A stretch of 44,811 nt of DNA. Source: JBLHHI01 sp047614125 (GTDB lineage: Bacteria; Bacteroidota; Bacteroidia; NS11-12g; UBA9320). Below, in pieces: positions 18,077 to 27,218 of this stretch (within the stretch, counting starts at the first letter, position 1; each line of letters opens with the position of its first letter). Location of the stretch: the NCBI GenBank assembly GCA_047614125.1, contig JBLHHI010000009.1, positions 1-44,811 on the forward strand, given 5' to 3'. Below the pieces are notes generated by a model. The model saw only the letters and a list, made by a program, of their open reading frames with translations. It was not told where the DNA came from and made no database searches. The translations under genes were made by a program, and so were the position numbers.

Positions 18077-19738
18077 TTGAAAAAACTGCATCTCCTTTTA
18101 ATAAAGTCGTTCATAGGCCCCTTTGTGGCCACCTTCATTATTTCGGTTTTTTTAATGCTCATGCAATTCATGTGGAAATACATTGGAGACCTTGTTGGAA
18201 AAGGGCTTGAGTGGTATATCATCTTTGAATTTGTGTTTTATTCAATTCCCTATTTAATACCTCGGGCGCTACCTTTAGCTGTGTTGCTGAGCAGCATTAT
18301 GACCTTTGGTAATTTAGGAGAGCGCTATGAGTTGGTTGCTATGAAGTCATCTGGAGTTTCGCTGCTTCGAGCCATGCGGCCTATGTTGGCCGTAATGACG
18401 GTTATTGCTGGATTGGCGTTTTACTCCACCAATGTGCTTATTCCTAAAGCAAACCTGAGTTGGGGTGCCTTGTTTTATGATGTAACCAATAAAAAGCCTG
18501 CGATGAATATTCAAGATGGAATATTTTTCAAAGATCTTCAGGGCTATGCCATTCGCGTTGGTCACAAACACAAAGACAATCAAACCTTAGATGATGTACT
18601 GATTTATGCCAAAACGGATAATACGGGCTTAACCAGCGTTATTTTGGCAAAACGAGGAAAGATGGAATTTACGGATAACGAGCGATTTTTGAAGTTAACC
18701 TTGTACGATGGGAAACGGTACCAAGAAATGACCAACAGCCCAAACTATAACAAAACTTTTCCTGCTAATACCATGGAATTTAGCAAATACCACATGGCCA
18801 TCGATTTAACCGAGCTGGAATTAAAACGCAGCAGTCCCGAATTGTTTAAAGACAATTATGAAATGCTAAACTTGAAAGAACTGCAAGTGCGCATTGATTC
18901 ATTGGACATAATTTTAGCTGAAAAGTACAAGTTCTTATATGGTTACTTAGAGGCTTATTTTCATATACCCAACGACAGCAATAAGAAATCGTATCAACTC
19001 GATCGATTCGAAGTAGGAATGCCGTACTTATTACTCTTGGCTCAAAGTTACGACAGCATTAACGTTGGTTTTAAAGACACCATTCCCAAAATCGCATCCA
19101 TTGATACGGCAAAGAAGGAACGTTCAACCATTACCCTGAATAAAAGTATTAAAGGTTTTAAAAATGTTGCCATCGACACCGGTTTAGATAATAACGAACG
19201 AATTGCTCAGCGCAAGCGAGAGTTAGAGTCGCTGCGAACGAATGCCAATGATTTTGAGATGGATAATACAAAATTGGTCACAACGGCGGCTTTAGTAGAT
19301 GGAGCACGTCAGTCTACTCGAAATCTAACTCGAATCGTTGAGAGCACGCAAAAAGATGTTGCATCCATTAAGGAACGACAACGGAGGTTTGATTTAATGT
19401 GGCACAAGAAGTTCAACTTGGCATTTAGCTGCATTCTATTGTTTTTCATTGGAGCTCCAATGGGTGCTATTATCCGAAAGGGAGGCTTTGGGACGCCTGT
19501 AATTGCGGCCATCTTAATGTTTATCGTATACTTCATTCTTCAAACTGTTGGAGAAAAGCTGGGAAGAGAAGGCGTTCTTACCACTTGGGTTGCAGCCTAT
19601 TTTAGCTCTTTATTATTTGTACCTCTTGCTGCTTTCTTAACGGTAAAAGCCAGCAGAGATTCTGCCTTATTCGATATAGAGGCCTATTCGCGCTTCTTCC
19701 GAAGAATTGAATCGTTATTTACCAAAACGAAACCTTGA
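18077..19738 (+). CDS. LptF/LptG (YjgP/YjgQ) family permease
   Basis: LptF/G permeases form the inner-membrane part of the LptB2FG transporter that extracts lipopolysaccharide. The start chosen is the TTG at 18077, giving a 553-residue protein beginning MKKLHLLLIKSFIGPFVATF, the usual N-terminus. Three membrane helices lie in the N-terminal third (about 10-35, 50-75, 95-120) and three near the C-terminus (about 445-540). Family motifs include LPLAVLLSSIMTFGNLGERYELVAMKSSG in part and, near the end, FIGAPMGAIIRKGGFG and VGEKLGREG. The large central insertion (about residues 120-440) is the periplasmic beta-jellyroll plus an extended helical segment. The gene overlaps the following glycosyltransferase by 4 bp. 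Confidence 0.92.
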   Translation: MKKLHLLLIKSFIGPFVATFIISVFLMLMQFMWKYIGDLVGKGLEWYIIFEFVFYSIPYLIPRALPLAVLLSSIMTFGNLGERYELVAMKSSGVSLLRAMRPMLAVMTVIAGLAFYSTNVLIPKANLSWGALFYDVTNKKPAMNIQDGIFFKDLQGYAIRVGHKHKDNQTLDDVLIYAKTDNTGLTSVILAKRGKMEFTDNERFLKLTLYDGKRYQEMTNSPNYNKTFPANTMEFSKYHMAIDLTELELKRSSPELFKDNYEMLNLKELQVRIDSLDIILAEKYKFLYGYLEAYFHIPNDSNKKSYQLDRFEVGMPYLLLLAQSYDSINVGFKDTIPKIASIDTAKKERSTITLNKSIKGFKNVAIDTGLDNNERIAQRKRELESLRTNANDFEMDNTKLVTTAALVDGARQSTRNLTRIVESTQKDVASIKERQRRFDLMWHKKFNLAFSCILLFFIGAPMGAIIRKGGFGTPVIAAILMFIVYFILQTVGEKLGREGVLTTWVAAYFSSLLFVPLAAFLTVKASRDSALFDIEAYSRFFRRIESLFTKTKP

Positions 19739-20931
19739 GTTTGAGAATTCTACAAGTATCAAACAGGGTGCCTTATCCGCTTAATGAGGGTGGAACCATC
19801 GGTATTTATAACTATACGAGAGGTTTTGCTGAAGCAGGTTGTACGGTTACCCTTTGTGCTCTGGCAGCTAAAAAACACCAGATAAATGAGAAGGAAACTC
19901 GCGAGGCACTCGAACCTTATTGTACCTTACACCTCTTTCCGATTGATACGGATGTAAAACCGATTTCGGCCTTTTTAAATCTATTTACCAAAAAATCATA
20001 CAACGTTCAACGTTTTTATTCTCCTGCATTCGAGCACTTTCTTATCAACCATCTTCAAGAACATACATACGATGTTATCCAAATTGAAGGAACTTTTCCA
20101 GCCCTTTACACCCCAACCATTCTAAAACATAGTTCGGCAAAGGTGGTTTTACGTCAACACAACGTAGAATTTCAAATATGGGATCGTTTGGCAGCAAATA
20201 CCACAAACCCAATTAAAGCCTGGTATTTAAGGCTTTTATCAGCCCGATTAAAAAGGTTTGAATCCAAACATCTCAATCAATTTGCCGCCTTGGTTCCGGT
20301 TACACCCGATGATGCCGAATTGTTTAAAAAAATGGGGTGTATCATTCCCATTTTCCCTTCTCCCGCAGGAATTGATATCAACAAATGGAAACCCAACTAC
20401 GAACAAGAACAAGCTTTAACGTCTTTTCACATGGGAAGTTTGGAATGGCTCCCGAACCTGGAGGCGGTAGAATGGTTGCTATCCGATATTTGGCCCAAAG
20501 TACTTGAAGTAGAACCAAAAGCGAAATTATTCATTGCGGGTAAACACACTCCAGCTAGGCTGCAAAAAGCCCATCATCCAGGGGTTGTTATGATGGGTGA
20601 GGTAGGCAACGCACAAACTTTTATCTCCGATAAATCTCTCTCGTTAGTACCGCTCAAATCTGGGTCGGGAATTCGGTTAAAAATATTGGAATCTATGAGC
20701 GCAGGGAAGTTGGTTATTTCAACCTCCATTGGTGCTCAAGGAATTGACTATACAGACCAACTTAACATTGTAATTGCCGATACAACCGAAAACTTTTCCA
20801 ACGCTATTTTAGGTGCTATGCGCTCGACAAAAACAAAAAAAATTAAACAAGAGGGCAGGCTGCTAATAGAACAGAAATACGCAAACGAAGCAGTTATTAA
20901 ACGTCTATTGTATTTTTACAAAGGCTTGTAA
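19735..20931 (+). CDS. GT-B glycosyltransferase (family 4/1 type)
   Basis: This 398-residue enzyme has a GT4-like N-terminal domain (RILQVSNRVPYPLNEGGTIG, YDVIQIEGTFPALYTPTILK, VVLRQHNVEFQIWDRLA). The C-terminal nucleotide-sugar domain has FHMGSLEWLPNLEAVEWLL and SLVPLKSGSGIRLKILESM, where the E of the EX7E-type motif is in ILES...AGK. It starts with a TTG that overlaps the LptF/G stop (TTGA). The coupling to an LPS-export permease suggests a role in LPS or capsule synthesis, which is inference from context. The donor and acceptor are unknown. Confidence 0.9.
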   Translation: MSLRILQVSNRVPYPLNEGGTIGIYNYTRGFAEAGCTVTLCALAAKKHQINEKETREALEPYCTLHLFPIDTDVKPISAFLNLFTKKSYNVQRFYSPAFEHFLINHLQEHTYDVIQIEGTFPALYTPTILKHSSAKVVLRQHNVEFQIWDRLAANTTNPIKAWYLRLLSARLKRFESKHLNQFAALVPVTPDDAELFKKMGCIIPIFPSPAGIDINKWKPNYEQEQALTSFHMGSLEWLPNLEAVEWLLSDIWPKVLEVEPKAKLFIAGKHTPARLQKAHHPGVVMMGEVGNAQTFISDKSLSLVPLKSGSGIRLKILESMSAGKLVISTSIGAQGIDYTDQLNIVIADTTENFSNAILGAMRSTKTKKIKQEGRLLIEQKYANEAVIKRLLYFYKGL

Positions 20932-20938
20932 ATCAGAA

Positions 20939-22285
20939 TTATATCTTTCCAGCCGCTTTAAATGCCAAGTATTTGTTCAAGGTATCTATCGTTAAATTTT
21001 GGGGTTGTGTAAGAATGGCTTGAATGCCCATTGACTGCATTTTAGCCAAAATCATTTTTTGCTCGTATAAAAACTTCTCGGCAATGATTTGTTCGTACAC
21101 ATCTTCCAAATTTTCCGGTTCATCGGCAGCGTACTCCGATAGGTTTGTATTCTCAAATAAGACCACAACCAAAAGATGCTTTCGGCCCAACAAACGCAAG
21201 ATGTTTTCTATTCGGGCCAAGCTGTGGTTCGTGTTGCAATTGGTAAATAAAAAAATTAAACTTCGTTGCTTAACCTTCACCTGAAGAGTTTTGTACATTT
21301 CATTGAAATCAGGTTCTTGGTCGCTTTGATCTATCTTGTACAATCGGTTCAGTATTTCCGGCAAAACAAAACTTCCCGAATTAGCTTTAACAAAGTTTTG
21401 GCTCGTTTTGTCAAAGCTCATCATACCCACTCGATCTCCTTTTCTAAGCGCCACATTGCTCAGGGATAGGGTTGAATTAACAGCATAATCCAACAAGCTC
21501 AAGCCGCCAAAAGGCATTTTCATATTCCTTCCTTGATCTAATACAAAGTAAACGGCCTGTGAACGCTCATCTTCGTATTGATTGAGCATCAGCTCTTGGT
21601 GCCTTCCCGTGGCTTTCCAGTTTATACTCCGGTAATCATCGCCTTGAACGTAGGCTCTGATTTGCTCAAACTCATAGCTGTGCCCCAGTCTACGTATTTT
21701 TTTTATGCCATGGTCGATAGAAATTCGCGCCATGGTTTGCAATTCAACCTTACGCATTTGCAGCAACGAGGGGTACACTTTTAACAAGACTTTGGTAGGG
21801 AAAACCAATTTTCGCTCAACCAAACCCATTGCTAACGTTCTGAATAAGAGCGTGATATCGCCAAAGCTATGTTCGCCACGAATGCGTGGGGTAATACGGT
21901 AGTGGATGGTATGCGTGCCATGTGCCTGCATGTTGAAGTTAAAATCAAATTGTCGTTCTTGTAAATGGCTTGGAAGCATCTCAATTAACACTATTGAGAA
22001 CCCGAAGCGATAAGTATTGGTAAGATGAATTTCAACTTCATTTTGATCCCCAAGAGATAGAATTTCTTCCAATTTTCTTTCCACCATAAATGGCTTTAAA
22101 ACACTAAAATTCAACCAAATATCCACCAACACACCGCTGCAAAAAATACATAAGAGCACAACGGATGGAAGGTAAAGAAAGGTAAAAAATGCACTGAATA
22201 TAAAGAGCAAAACCAACCCACCAAAGATCACGTAGGTGCGCTTGGTAAAGAAGAGTTGTAGTACTATGTTATAAAACCGAGTCAT
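20939..22285 (-). CDS. DUF58 domain membrane protein (MoxR partner)
   Basis: The 448-residue protein begins with two adjacent hydrophobic segments (about residues 15-35 and 37-60) and ends in a von Willebrand-A-like domain. The DUF58 signature is YEFEQIRAYVQGDDYRSINW, followed by KATGRHQELMLNQYEDER and the VWA-like VYFVLDQGRNMKMPFGGLSL. The family is nearly always encoded next to a MoxR ATPase and is thought to be a substrate or partner in envelope stress and protein maturation. Here its start overlaps the moxR stop by one base (TAATG), which indicates translational coupling. It converges on the glycosyltransferase with a 7-bp gap. Confidence 0.92.
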   Translation of the reverse strand: MTRFYNIVLQLFFTKRTYVIFGGLVLLFIFSAFFTFLYLPSVVLLCIFCSGVLVDIWLNFSVLKPFMVERKLEEILSLGDQNEVEIHLTNTYRFGFSIVLIEMLPSHLQERQFDFNFNMQAHGTHTIHYRITPRIRGEHSFGDITLLFRTLAMGLVERKLVFPTKVLLKVYPSLLQMRKVELQTMARISIDHGIKKIRRLGHSYEFEQIRAYVQGDDYRSINWKATGRHQELMLNQYEDERSQAVYFVLDQGRNMKMPFGGLSLLDYAVNSTLSLSNVALRKGDRVGMMSFDKTSQNFVKANSGSFVLPEILNRLYKIDQSDQEPDFNEMYKTLQVKVKQRSLIFLFTNCNTNHSLARIENILRLLGRKHLLVVVLFENTNLSEYAADEPENLEDVYEQIIAEKFLYEQKMILAKMQSMGIQAILTQPQNLTIDTLNKYLAFKAAGKI

Positions 22286-23355
22286 TATCTAGGCACCTCT
22301 ACCTTTTCGATAATTTGGTCCAATATTAATTGAGGATCAGCCCCTTCCATTTCGCGTTGAGGGGAAAGTATGATTCGATGGTTTAACACGTGTTTTAAAA
22401 CAAACTTTATGTCATCTGGAGAAACGAAGTTTCTGCCTTGCAAGGTGGCTGCTGCCTTCGATGCCTTTAATAACCAGACACTTGCACGAGTGGAAGCACC
22501 TAAGTTAAGATCGCCGTTTTGACGAGTTTCTTGAATAAGCGCACCGATGTATTTGATCATATCATTTCCAATATGAACACTTTCAACGGTTTTTCGAAGT
22601 GGTAAAAGATTTTTTAAGCTCACCACCTTTTGAACCGAATTAACGGCGTCCATAGAAAAATCATTCTTAAAGCGTTCTAATACTTCAATTTCTTCTTCTG
22701 CACTTGGATAGCCAAGATTAACCTTAAAGAGAAAGCGATCGAGTTGAGCTTCTGGCAATGAATAGGTTCCTTCATTATCGATTGGGTTTTGTGTGGCAAT
22801 AACCATAAAGGCCTCCCCCATGGTACGGGTGGTACCATCGATCGACACCTGATTTTCCTGCATCACCTCAAACATTGCTGCTTGCGTCTTGGCAGGAGCT
22901 CGGTTAATTTCGTCAACCACAATAATATCGGCAAAAATTGGCCCCTTCTTAAAATCAAACTCCTGTGATTTAACATTAAAAACGTTCGTTCCCAAAACGT
23001 CACTGGGCATTAAATCGGGGGTAAATTGTATTCTAGAAAACTTGGCATCAATGGTTTGGGCAAAAAGCTTTGCGGTCAATGTCTTAGCTATTCCAGGCAC
23101 ACCTTCTATGAGAATGTGGCCTCTAATTAATAAGGCAATGGCCAACAAATTCATGAGTTCTTTCTGACCCACAATTACCTTTCCCAACTCCGTTTTTATG
23201 GCGAACGCAAGATCCATAACTTGTTGAATTTCAGCCGATATACCCAGCTCAACATCTGCCTGACTTACATGCTCGGAATGGGTTTCGAAATCATTCGAAT
23301 TTGAATTGGCTTCTGGCAATTGAGATTCTTCGCTCGGATTTAGGTCTTTGTTCAC
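22285..23355 (-). CDS. MoxR-family AAA+ ATPase
   Basis: This 356-residue cytoplasmic AAA+ protein has Walker A HILIEGVPGIAKTLTAKLFA, Walker B FADIIVVDEINRAPAKTQAA, sensor 1 in FMVIATQNPIDNEGTYSLPE and LPEAQLDRFLFKVNLGYPSA. An acidic, low-complexity extension of about 45 residues precedes the ATPase domain. MoxR proteins are chaperone-like ATPases paired with VWA/DUF58 proteins; the downstream coupled DUF58 gene fits this. The remaining Bat-type genes often found in Bacteroidota are not adjacent. Confidence 0.94.
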   Translation of the reverse strand: MNKDLNPSEESQLPEANSNSNDFETHSEHVSQADVELGISAEIQQVMDLAFAIKTELGKVIVGQKELMNLLAIALLIRGHILIEGVPGIAKTLTAKLFAQTIDAKFSRIQFTPDLMPSDVLGTNVFNVKSQEFDFKKGPIFADIIVVDEINRAPAKTQAAMFEVMQENQVSIDGTTRTMGEAFMVIATQNPIDNEGTYSLPEAQLDRFLFKVNLGYPSAEEEIEVLERFKNDFSMDAVNSVQKVVSLKNLLPLRKTVESVHIGNDMIKYIGALIQETRQNGDLNLGASTRASVWLLKASKAAATLQGRNFVSPDDIKFVLKHVLNHRIILSPQREMEGADPQLILDQIIEKVEVPR

Positions 23356-23503
23356 GATTATTTTCTTTTAGGTTGGAAATATAAAACCCTCTTCTAAATA
23401 TCTTGTTACCTCATCTAAAATTGAGTTATTATACCTGCACATTTCCACAAAAGGGTGATGGCAACTTTTGAAGTTATTAATGCATAATATTGGTGTAAAG
23501 TTC

Positions 23504-23511
23504 TAACTTCG
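23504..23511 (+). promoter_or_regulatory. Probable -7 box of dnaN
   Basis: TAACTTCG followed by C is a one-mismatch version of TAnnTTTG. It lies 35 bp before the dnaN ATG. No clear -33 element at the usual spacing. Confidence 0.35.
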
Positions 23512-23546
23512 CCACCATATTAAAACTTGAAGTAACGTTCATTTAA

Positions 23547-24674
23547 ATGAAATTTATTGTAAATACCTCAGCTCTATTGGAGCGCTTGCAAATAGTTATT
23601 GGCACAGTAGCATCTAAGCCCATTTTGCCCATTCTTGATCATTTCCATTTTAATATTGATAATGGAACGCTAAAAATAACCAGCACGGATCTGGAAACAA
23701 TCATGACCACGAGTTTGCCGGTTGAATCGGAAGCGAGTTTTATGGTTGCCGTTCCGGGCAGGTTAACCATGGACACCTTAAAGGCTCTGCCCAATCAACC
23801 CATTACTTTTACCATCGATGAAAAAACGCATATGGTAGAAATTCGAAGTGAGAACGGTCGCTATAAATTAGCAGGACAACCGGGAGCAGATTTTCCGAAA
23901 ACGCCGGATTTGGATGGTTCTACTTCATTTGAAATTCCTTCCAGCGTTTTGTTGAGCAGCATATCCAAAACCTTGTTTGCAACAGGTAACGACGACTTGC
24001 GTTTGAACTTAACAGGTGTATATGTGCAACTCTTTCAAGACAGCGCAAATTTTGTTGCCACAGATGCCAACCGTTTGGTGCGTTTAACCCGAACGGATAT
24101 TAAACCGGGGGTAGAGCACAACTTTATTCTTCCTAAAAAAGCACTCAACTTATTGCGTTCTACACTCTCGGATACCAACTTAGTGGTTCGGCTGGAATAC
24201 AACGATTCGAATGCTTACTTCACTTTTGGAGATGTACAACTCATTTGCCGTTTCATTGATGAAAGATATCCCGATTACAACGCGGTAATTCCTACAACGA
24301 ACCCAAATGTGATGACGATTAATCGTGTTGAATTTTTGAACGCTGTTCGTCGTATTAGCATTTATGCCAATAAATCAACGCATCAAATTCGACTAAAAAT
24401 AAACGGCAGTGAGCTGGTTGTTTCTGCCGAAGATATTGACTTGTCGAACGAAGCATCTGAGCGCTTAGGCTGTGAATATGAGGGTGTTGACATAGAAATT
24501 GGCTTTAACTCTAAGCTCCTTATGGACATGCTGTCAAACATGGATTCGGACCAAGTGAAATTGGAGATGTCTGAATCCAGTAGAGCCGGAATTCTCTTAC
24601 CAGATGTTGACGATGAAGGCGAAAAGTTGCTGATGTTGGTGATGCCAATGATGCTCAACGCTCCATCTGTCTAA
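23547..24674 (+). CDS. dnaN: DNA polymerase III beta subunit (sliding clamp)
   Basis: The 375-residue clamp monomer dimerises around DNA and tethers the replicative polymerase and other partners. Family blocks are MKFIVNTSALLERLQIVIGT, KPILPILDHFHFNIDNGTLK, the second-domain YVQLFQDSANFVATDANRLV, FTFGDVQLICRFIDERYPDY with a partner-binding pocket, and the C-terminal MLVMPMMLNAPS, which matches the usual ...PM+L tail. Length is normal (366-375). It stands alone here, not beside dnaA or recF. Confidence 0.97.
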   Translation: MKFIVNTSALLERLQIVIGTVASKPILPILDHFHFNIDNGTLKITSTDLETIMTTSLPVESEASFMVAVPGRLTMDTLKALPNQPITFTIDEKTHMVEIRSENGRYKLAGQPGADFPKTPDLDGSTSFEIPSSVLLSSISKTLFATGNDDLRLNLTGVYVQLFQDSANFVATDANRLVRLTRTDIKPGVEHNFILPKKALNLLRSTLSDTNLVVRLEYNDSNAYFTFGDVQLICRFIDERYPDYNAVIPTTNPNVMTINRVEFLNAVRRISIYANKSTHQIRLKINGSELVVSAEDIDLSNEASERLGCEYEGVDIEIGFNSKLLMDMLSNMDSDQVKLEMSESSRAGILLPDVDDEGEKLLMLVMPMMLNAPSV

Positions 24675-24790
24675 AAAATATTGTCATAGCATATACATTT
24701 AACTGTCACATTAGGAATTGTCATAAAGAAATCAGTGTTTTCTGATATTTCTGTGACATTTTGAGCGGCAAATTGGTGCTTACTTTGAAT

Positions 24791-24877
24791 GAAGACTTTA
24801 ACGAGTCTGAAAGCCAACAGTACAACCCTGGCACTAGGTGCCGGGGTTTTTTTTGTCATTTTTTTTACAAGGTGAAT
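24791..24877 (+). other. Possible short transcript/micro-ORF between dnaN and trmD
   Basis: An ATG at 24791 opens 28 codons ending with TGA at 24875-24877; the C-terminal half of the product (ALGAGVFFVIFFTR) is hydrophobic. The ORF runs through the terminator hairpin at 24824-24855. A sigma-54-like spacing (TTGG-N10-GA, GG at 24775-24776) lies just upstream. It may be a micro-ORF, the body of a small RNA, or simply a chance reading of terminator sequence. Evidence is weak. Confidence 0.2.
24824..24855 (+). terminator. Strong hairpin terminator between dnaN and trmD
   Basis: An 11-bp stem (AACCCTGGCAC, 24824-24834, with GTGCCGGGGTT, 24838-24848, one T-G wobble) has a 3-nt loop and is followed by a run of T. 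It is 150 bp after dnaN, leaving room for a separate short transcript. Confidence 0.88.
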
Positions 24878-24890
24878 TAACCTGCTGTGC

Positions 24891-24898
24891 TACCTTCG
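24891..24898 (+). promoter_or_regulatory. -7 box of trmD, implying a leaderless or near-leaderless mRNA
   Basis: TACCTTCG followed by C is a common Bacteroidota variant of TAnnTTTG. The trmD ATG is only 4 bp downstream of the box, so the start of transcription should coincide with the start codon. Confidence 0.4.
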
Positions 24899-24902
24899 CA
24901 CC

Positions 24903-25589
24903 ATGCGTATTGACATTATATCCGTACTACCTGCACTCTTAGACGGCCCCATTAATCAATCCATTTTAAAACGAGCCGCCGACAAGGGTTTAGCACAAAT
25001 TGTTGTTCATAACCTCCGGGATTTTGGCTTTGGAAACTATCAACAAATTGATGATAAGAACTACGGTGGAAATGCAGGCATGGTCTTGATGATTGAACCC
25101 ATTGAAAAGTGCATAAACAAGCTTAAATCAGAACGTTCGTACGATGCGATACTGTATATGACACCAGATGGAAATCGTTTCAATCAACGCGAAGCAAACA
25201 TGCTGTCGCTGAAAGAGAATTTAATCATCTTATGCGGCCACTACAAAGGGGTTGATCAGCGCGTACGAGACCATTTTATAACCCACGAAATTTCAATTGG
25301 CGACTACGTTTTAACTGGCGGAGAGTTGGCCGCCGCGGTGATATGTGACGCCGTTATTAGACTAATACCGGGGGTAATATCCGATGAAAGTTCGGCTTTG
25401 AGCGACAGCTTTCAAGATGGCTTGCTCTCCCCTCCTACCTATACCCGACCCGCAGATTATAAAGGATGGAAGGTTCCCGACATTCTCTTATCCGGAAACT
25501 TTGCAGAAATCGAAAAATGGCAAGATGAACAAGCCTATCAGCGCACCAAGGAACGAAGGCCCGACTTGTTGGATGAATTTGATTCTTAG
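24903..25589 (+). CDS. trmD: tRNA (guanine37-N1)-methyltransferase
   Basis: The 228-residue SPOUT enzyme methylates G37 beside the anticodon in tRNAs with G at position 36, preventing +1 frameshifts. Signature blocks are MRIDIISVLPALLDGPINQS, NYGGNAGMVLMIEPIEKC, the knot motifs ENLIILCGHYKGVDQRVRDH and HEISIGDYVLTGGELAAAV, and DSFQDGLLSPPTYTRPADYK. Length is normal. It is separated from its usual neighbour rplS. Its end overlaps the convergent dehydrogenase gene by 4 bp. Confidence 0.98.
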   Translation: MRIDIISVLPALLDGPINQSILKRAADKGLAQIVVHNLRDFGFGNYQQIDDKNYGGNAGMVLMIEPIEKCINKLKSERSYDAILYMTPDGNRFNQREANMLSLKENLIILCGHYKGVDQRVRDHFITHEISIGDYVLTGGELAAAVICDAVIRLIPGVISDESSALSDSFQDGLLSPPTYTRPADYKGWKVPDILLSGNFAEIEKWQDEQAYQRTKERRPDLLDEFDS

Positions 25590-26473
25590 GCAAATGAAGC
25601 ACTCACGCTAAAATCTTTCGTCCCCTTCGACCAGTCGTAAAATCCTTCACCCGATTTAACACCCAATTTTCCCGCGTTAACCATGTTAACGAGAAGTGGG
25701 CACGGCGCATATTTGGCGTTGCCGAAGCCTTCGAACAATACATCCAAAATGGCCTTGCATACATCCAAACCAATAAAATCGGCAAGTTGCAAAGGCCCCA
25801 TGGGATGAGCCATGCCAAGCTTCATAACCGTGTCTATTTCGTGAACTCCCCCAACACCTTCGTACAAGGTTATTATGGCTTCGTTAATCATTGGCATCAG
25901 AATTCTATTGGCAATAAAGCCTGGGTAATCATTGGCCATGGCCGGTACCTTGCCAATAGACACGGACAAATCGTGGATGCTTTTTGTTACCGCGGCCGAA
26001 GTATTGTACCCATTAATGATTTCCACCAACTTCATAATTGGCACAGGATTCATAAAGTGCATGCCAATTACCTTATCGGGTCGCGAAGTGTGTGCAGCAA
26101 GCTGTGTAATAGAAATGGAGGATGTATTGCTGGCCAAAATGCAATGTGCTGGTGCGTTCGAATCAATTTCTTGAAAAATTTTGATCTTTAAATCCAAATT
26201 TTCAGTGGCTGCCTCCACCACTAAATCGCAATCCGCAACACCATCAATAAGGTTAGTATACGTAGATATTCTTTTTATGGAAGCAATTTTATCTTCCTCC
26301 GACAACAGGCCTTTTGAAACCTGGCGATCCATGTTCTTTTCGATGGTTAGCAACGCTCTGTTGAGGGCATCCATTTTGATGTCGATTAATCGAACATCAA
26401 ATCCGTTTTGTGCAAAAACGTGTGCAATCCCATTCCCCATTGTTCCAGATCCTATAACTCCTATGTTTTTCAT
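25586..26473 (-). CDS. 3-hydroxybutyryl-CoA / 3-hydroxyacyl-CoA dehydrogenase
   Basis: The 295-residue NAD(P)-dependent enzyme interconverts 3-hydroxyacyl-CoA and 3-ketoacyl-CoA, as in butanoate metabolism or beta-oxidation. The Rossmann motif is IGVIGSGTMGNGIAHVFAQN. The substrate-side block is ASNTSSISITQLAAH and the catalytic histidine lies in VIGMHFMNPVPIMKLVEII. The C-terminal domain begins at DYPGFIANRILMPMINEAI and includes GMAHPMGPLQLADFIGLDV. It is a stand-alone form, without an enoyl-CoA hydratase domain. It has a good promoter upstream and appears monocistronic. Confidence 0.95.
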   Translation of the reverse strand: MKNIGVIGSGTMGNGIAHVFAQNGFDVRLIDIKMDALNRALLTIEKNMDRQVSKGLLSEEDKIASIKRISTYTNLIDGVADCDLVVEAATENLDLKIKIFQEIDSNAPAHCILASNTSSISITQLAAHTSRPDKVIGMHFMNPVPIMKLVEIINGYNTSAAVTKSIHDLSVSIGKVPAMANDYPGFIANRILMPMINEAIITLYEGVGGVHEIDTVMKLGMAHPMGPLQLADFIGLDVCKAILDVLFEGFGNAKYAPCPLLVNMVNAGKLGVKSGEGFYDWSKGTKDFSVSASFA

Positions 26474-26493
26474 TTCTTTCCTAAATTAAGGGG

Positions 26494-26526
26494 CAAAAAT
26501 AGGAATGTTGATATAGAATGATACAA
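26494..26526 (-). promoter_or_regulatory. Promoter of the hydroxyacyl-CoA dehydrogenase gene
   Basis: On the minus strand a TTG (26524-26526), a 22-bp spacer and TATTTTTG (26494-26501) resemble the Bacteroidota consensus. The ATG lies 20 bp downstream of the -7 box. Confidence 0.5.
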
Positions 26527-26575
26527 CAATCTGTGTATAATCTACTTCTGAATCAAGAACTACTTTTATGGAAGC

Positions 26576-27214
26576 TTATTTAATTCGAAACGAAAATGAG
26601 CACATCGGTTGAACTCCAAAGGATGAATGATATTGAATGCTTGGTTTTACCTTAAGTGCCAGGTCTTTATTAACATCAAATTCGCGCAAATGTGCATCCA
26701 CGTTGGCATCAATAATTTGCAGAGCATAGAGTGCAACCATGCCAATAATAATTAAATCTCTGTTTTTCCGATAATAGTCGCGTTCATTTTGAACTTTGGC
26801 ATCCGAAAAGCTGGGATACCAAATATCTTGCGAAACCGCACTGGTATCTATACGAGCAGATAAAGAGCGCTGATATCTTCGCATGCTGTCCAAGTTGTAC
26901 TTTAAGCCATACCCTAAACCAAAGGCCCCCGCGTAAATTATGCCTATCTTCCAATACTTATCATTGTATACTTGCCCTAAACCTGGAATGATGGCCGACA
27001 TGATGGCGGCGCGTTTTGGACTGCTCACTTCATTCGAATCTTTAACGGGAACACGATAAACGTTTACAGAAGATCCAATGGTTGTAAACATCGTAGGTTT
27101 GAGTGGCATGATTTCAGCTGGATTTGTTGAAAACAACACGGCGCCGTACTTCACTTGCCCAGAGCAAATGGAAACTGAAATCGATAAAATGAGAACAAAC
27201 AAAGATTTGCGCAT
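26576..27214 (-). CDS. DUF5683 family protein
   Basis: From the ATG at 27214 this is a 212-residue protein with a signal peptide (MRKSLFVLILSISVSICSGQ). The DUF5683 core is SPKRAAIMSAIIPGLGQVYN followed by DKYWKIGIIYAGAFGLGYGL, and a second hydrophobic helix lies at RDLIIIGMVALYALQIIDAN. The GLGQxYNxKYWKxP/G motif typifies small envelope proteins of Bacteroidota that commonly sit directly after parB. Here it is 3.4 kb from parB on the same strand, with plus-strand genes between. The start is chosen because a -7 box at 27219-27226 immediately precedes it. Function is unknown. Confidence 0.88.
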   Translation of the reverse strand: MRKSLFVLILSISVSICSGQVKYGAVLFSTNPAEIMPLKPTMFTTIGSSVNVYRVPVKDSNEVSSPKRAAIMSAIIPGLGQVYNDKYWKIGIIYAGAFGLGYGLKYNLDSMRRYQRSLSARIDTSAVSQDIWYPSFSDAKVQNERDYYRKNRDLIIIGMVALYALQIIDANVDAHLREFDVNKDLALKVKPSIQYHSSFGVQPMCSFSFRIK

Positions 27215-27218
27215 ACGG

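Noticed and set aside
20939..23355. MoxR-DUF58 pair as a novel system
   Set aside because: This is a common, well-known gene pair and nothing in it departs from the usual arrangement.
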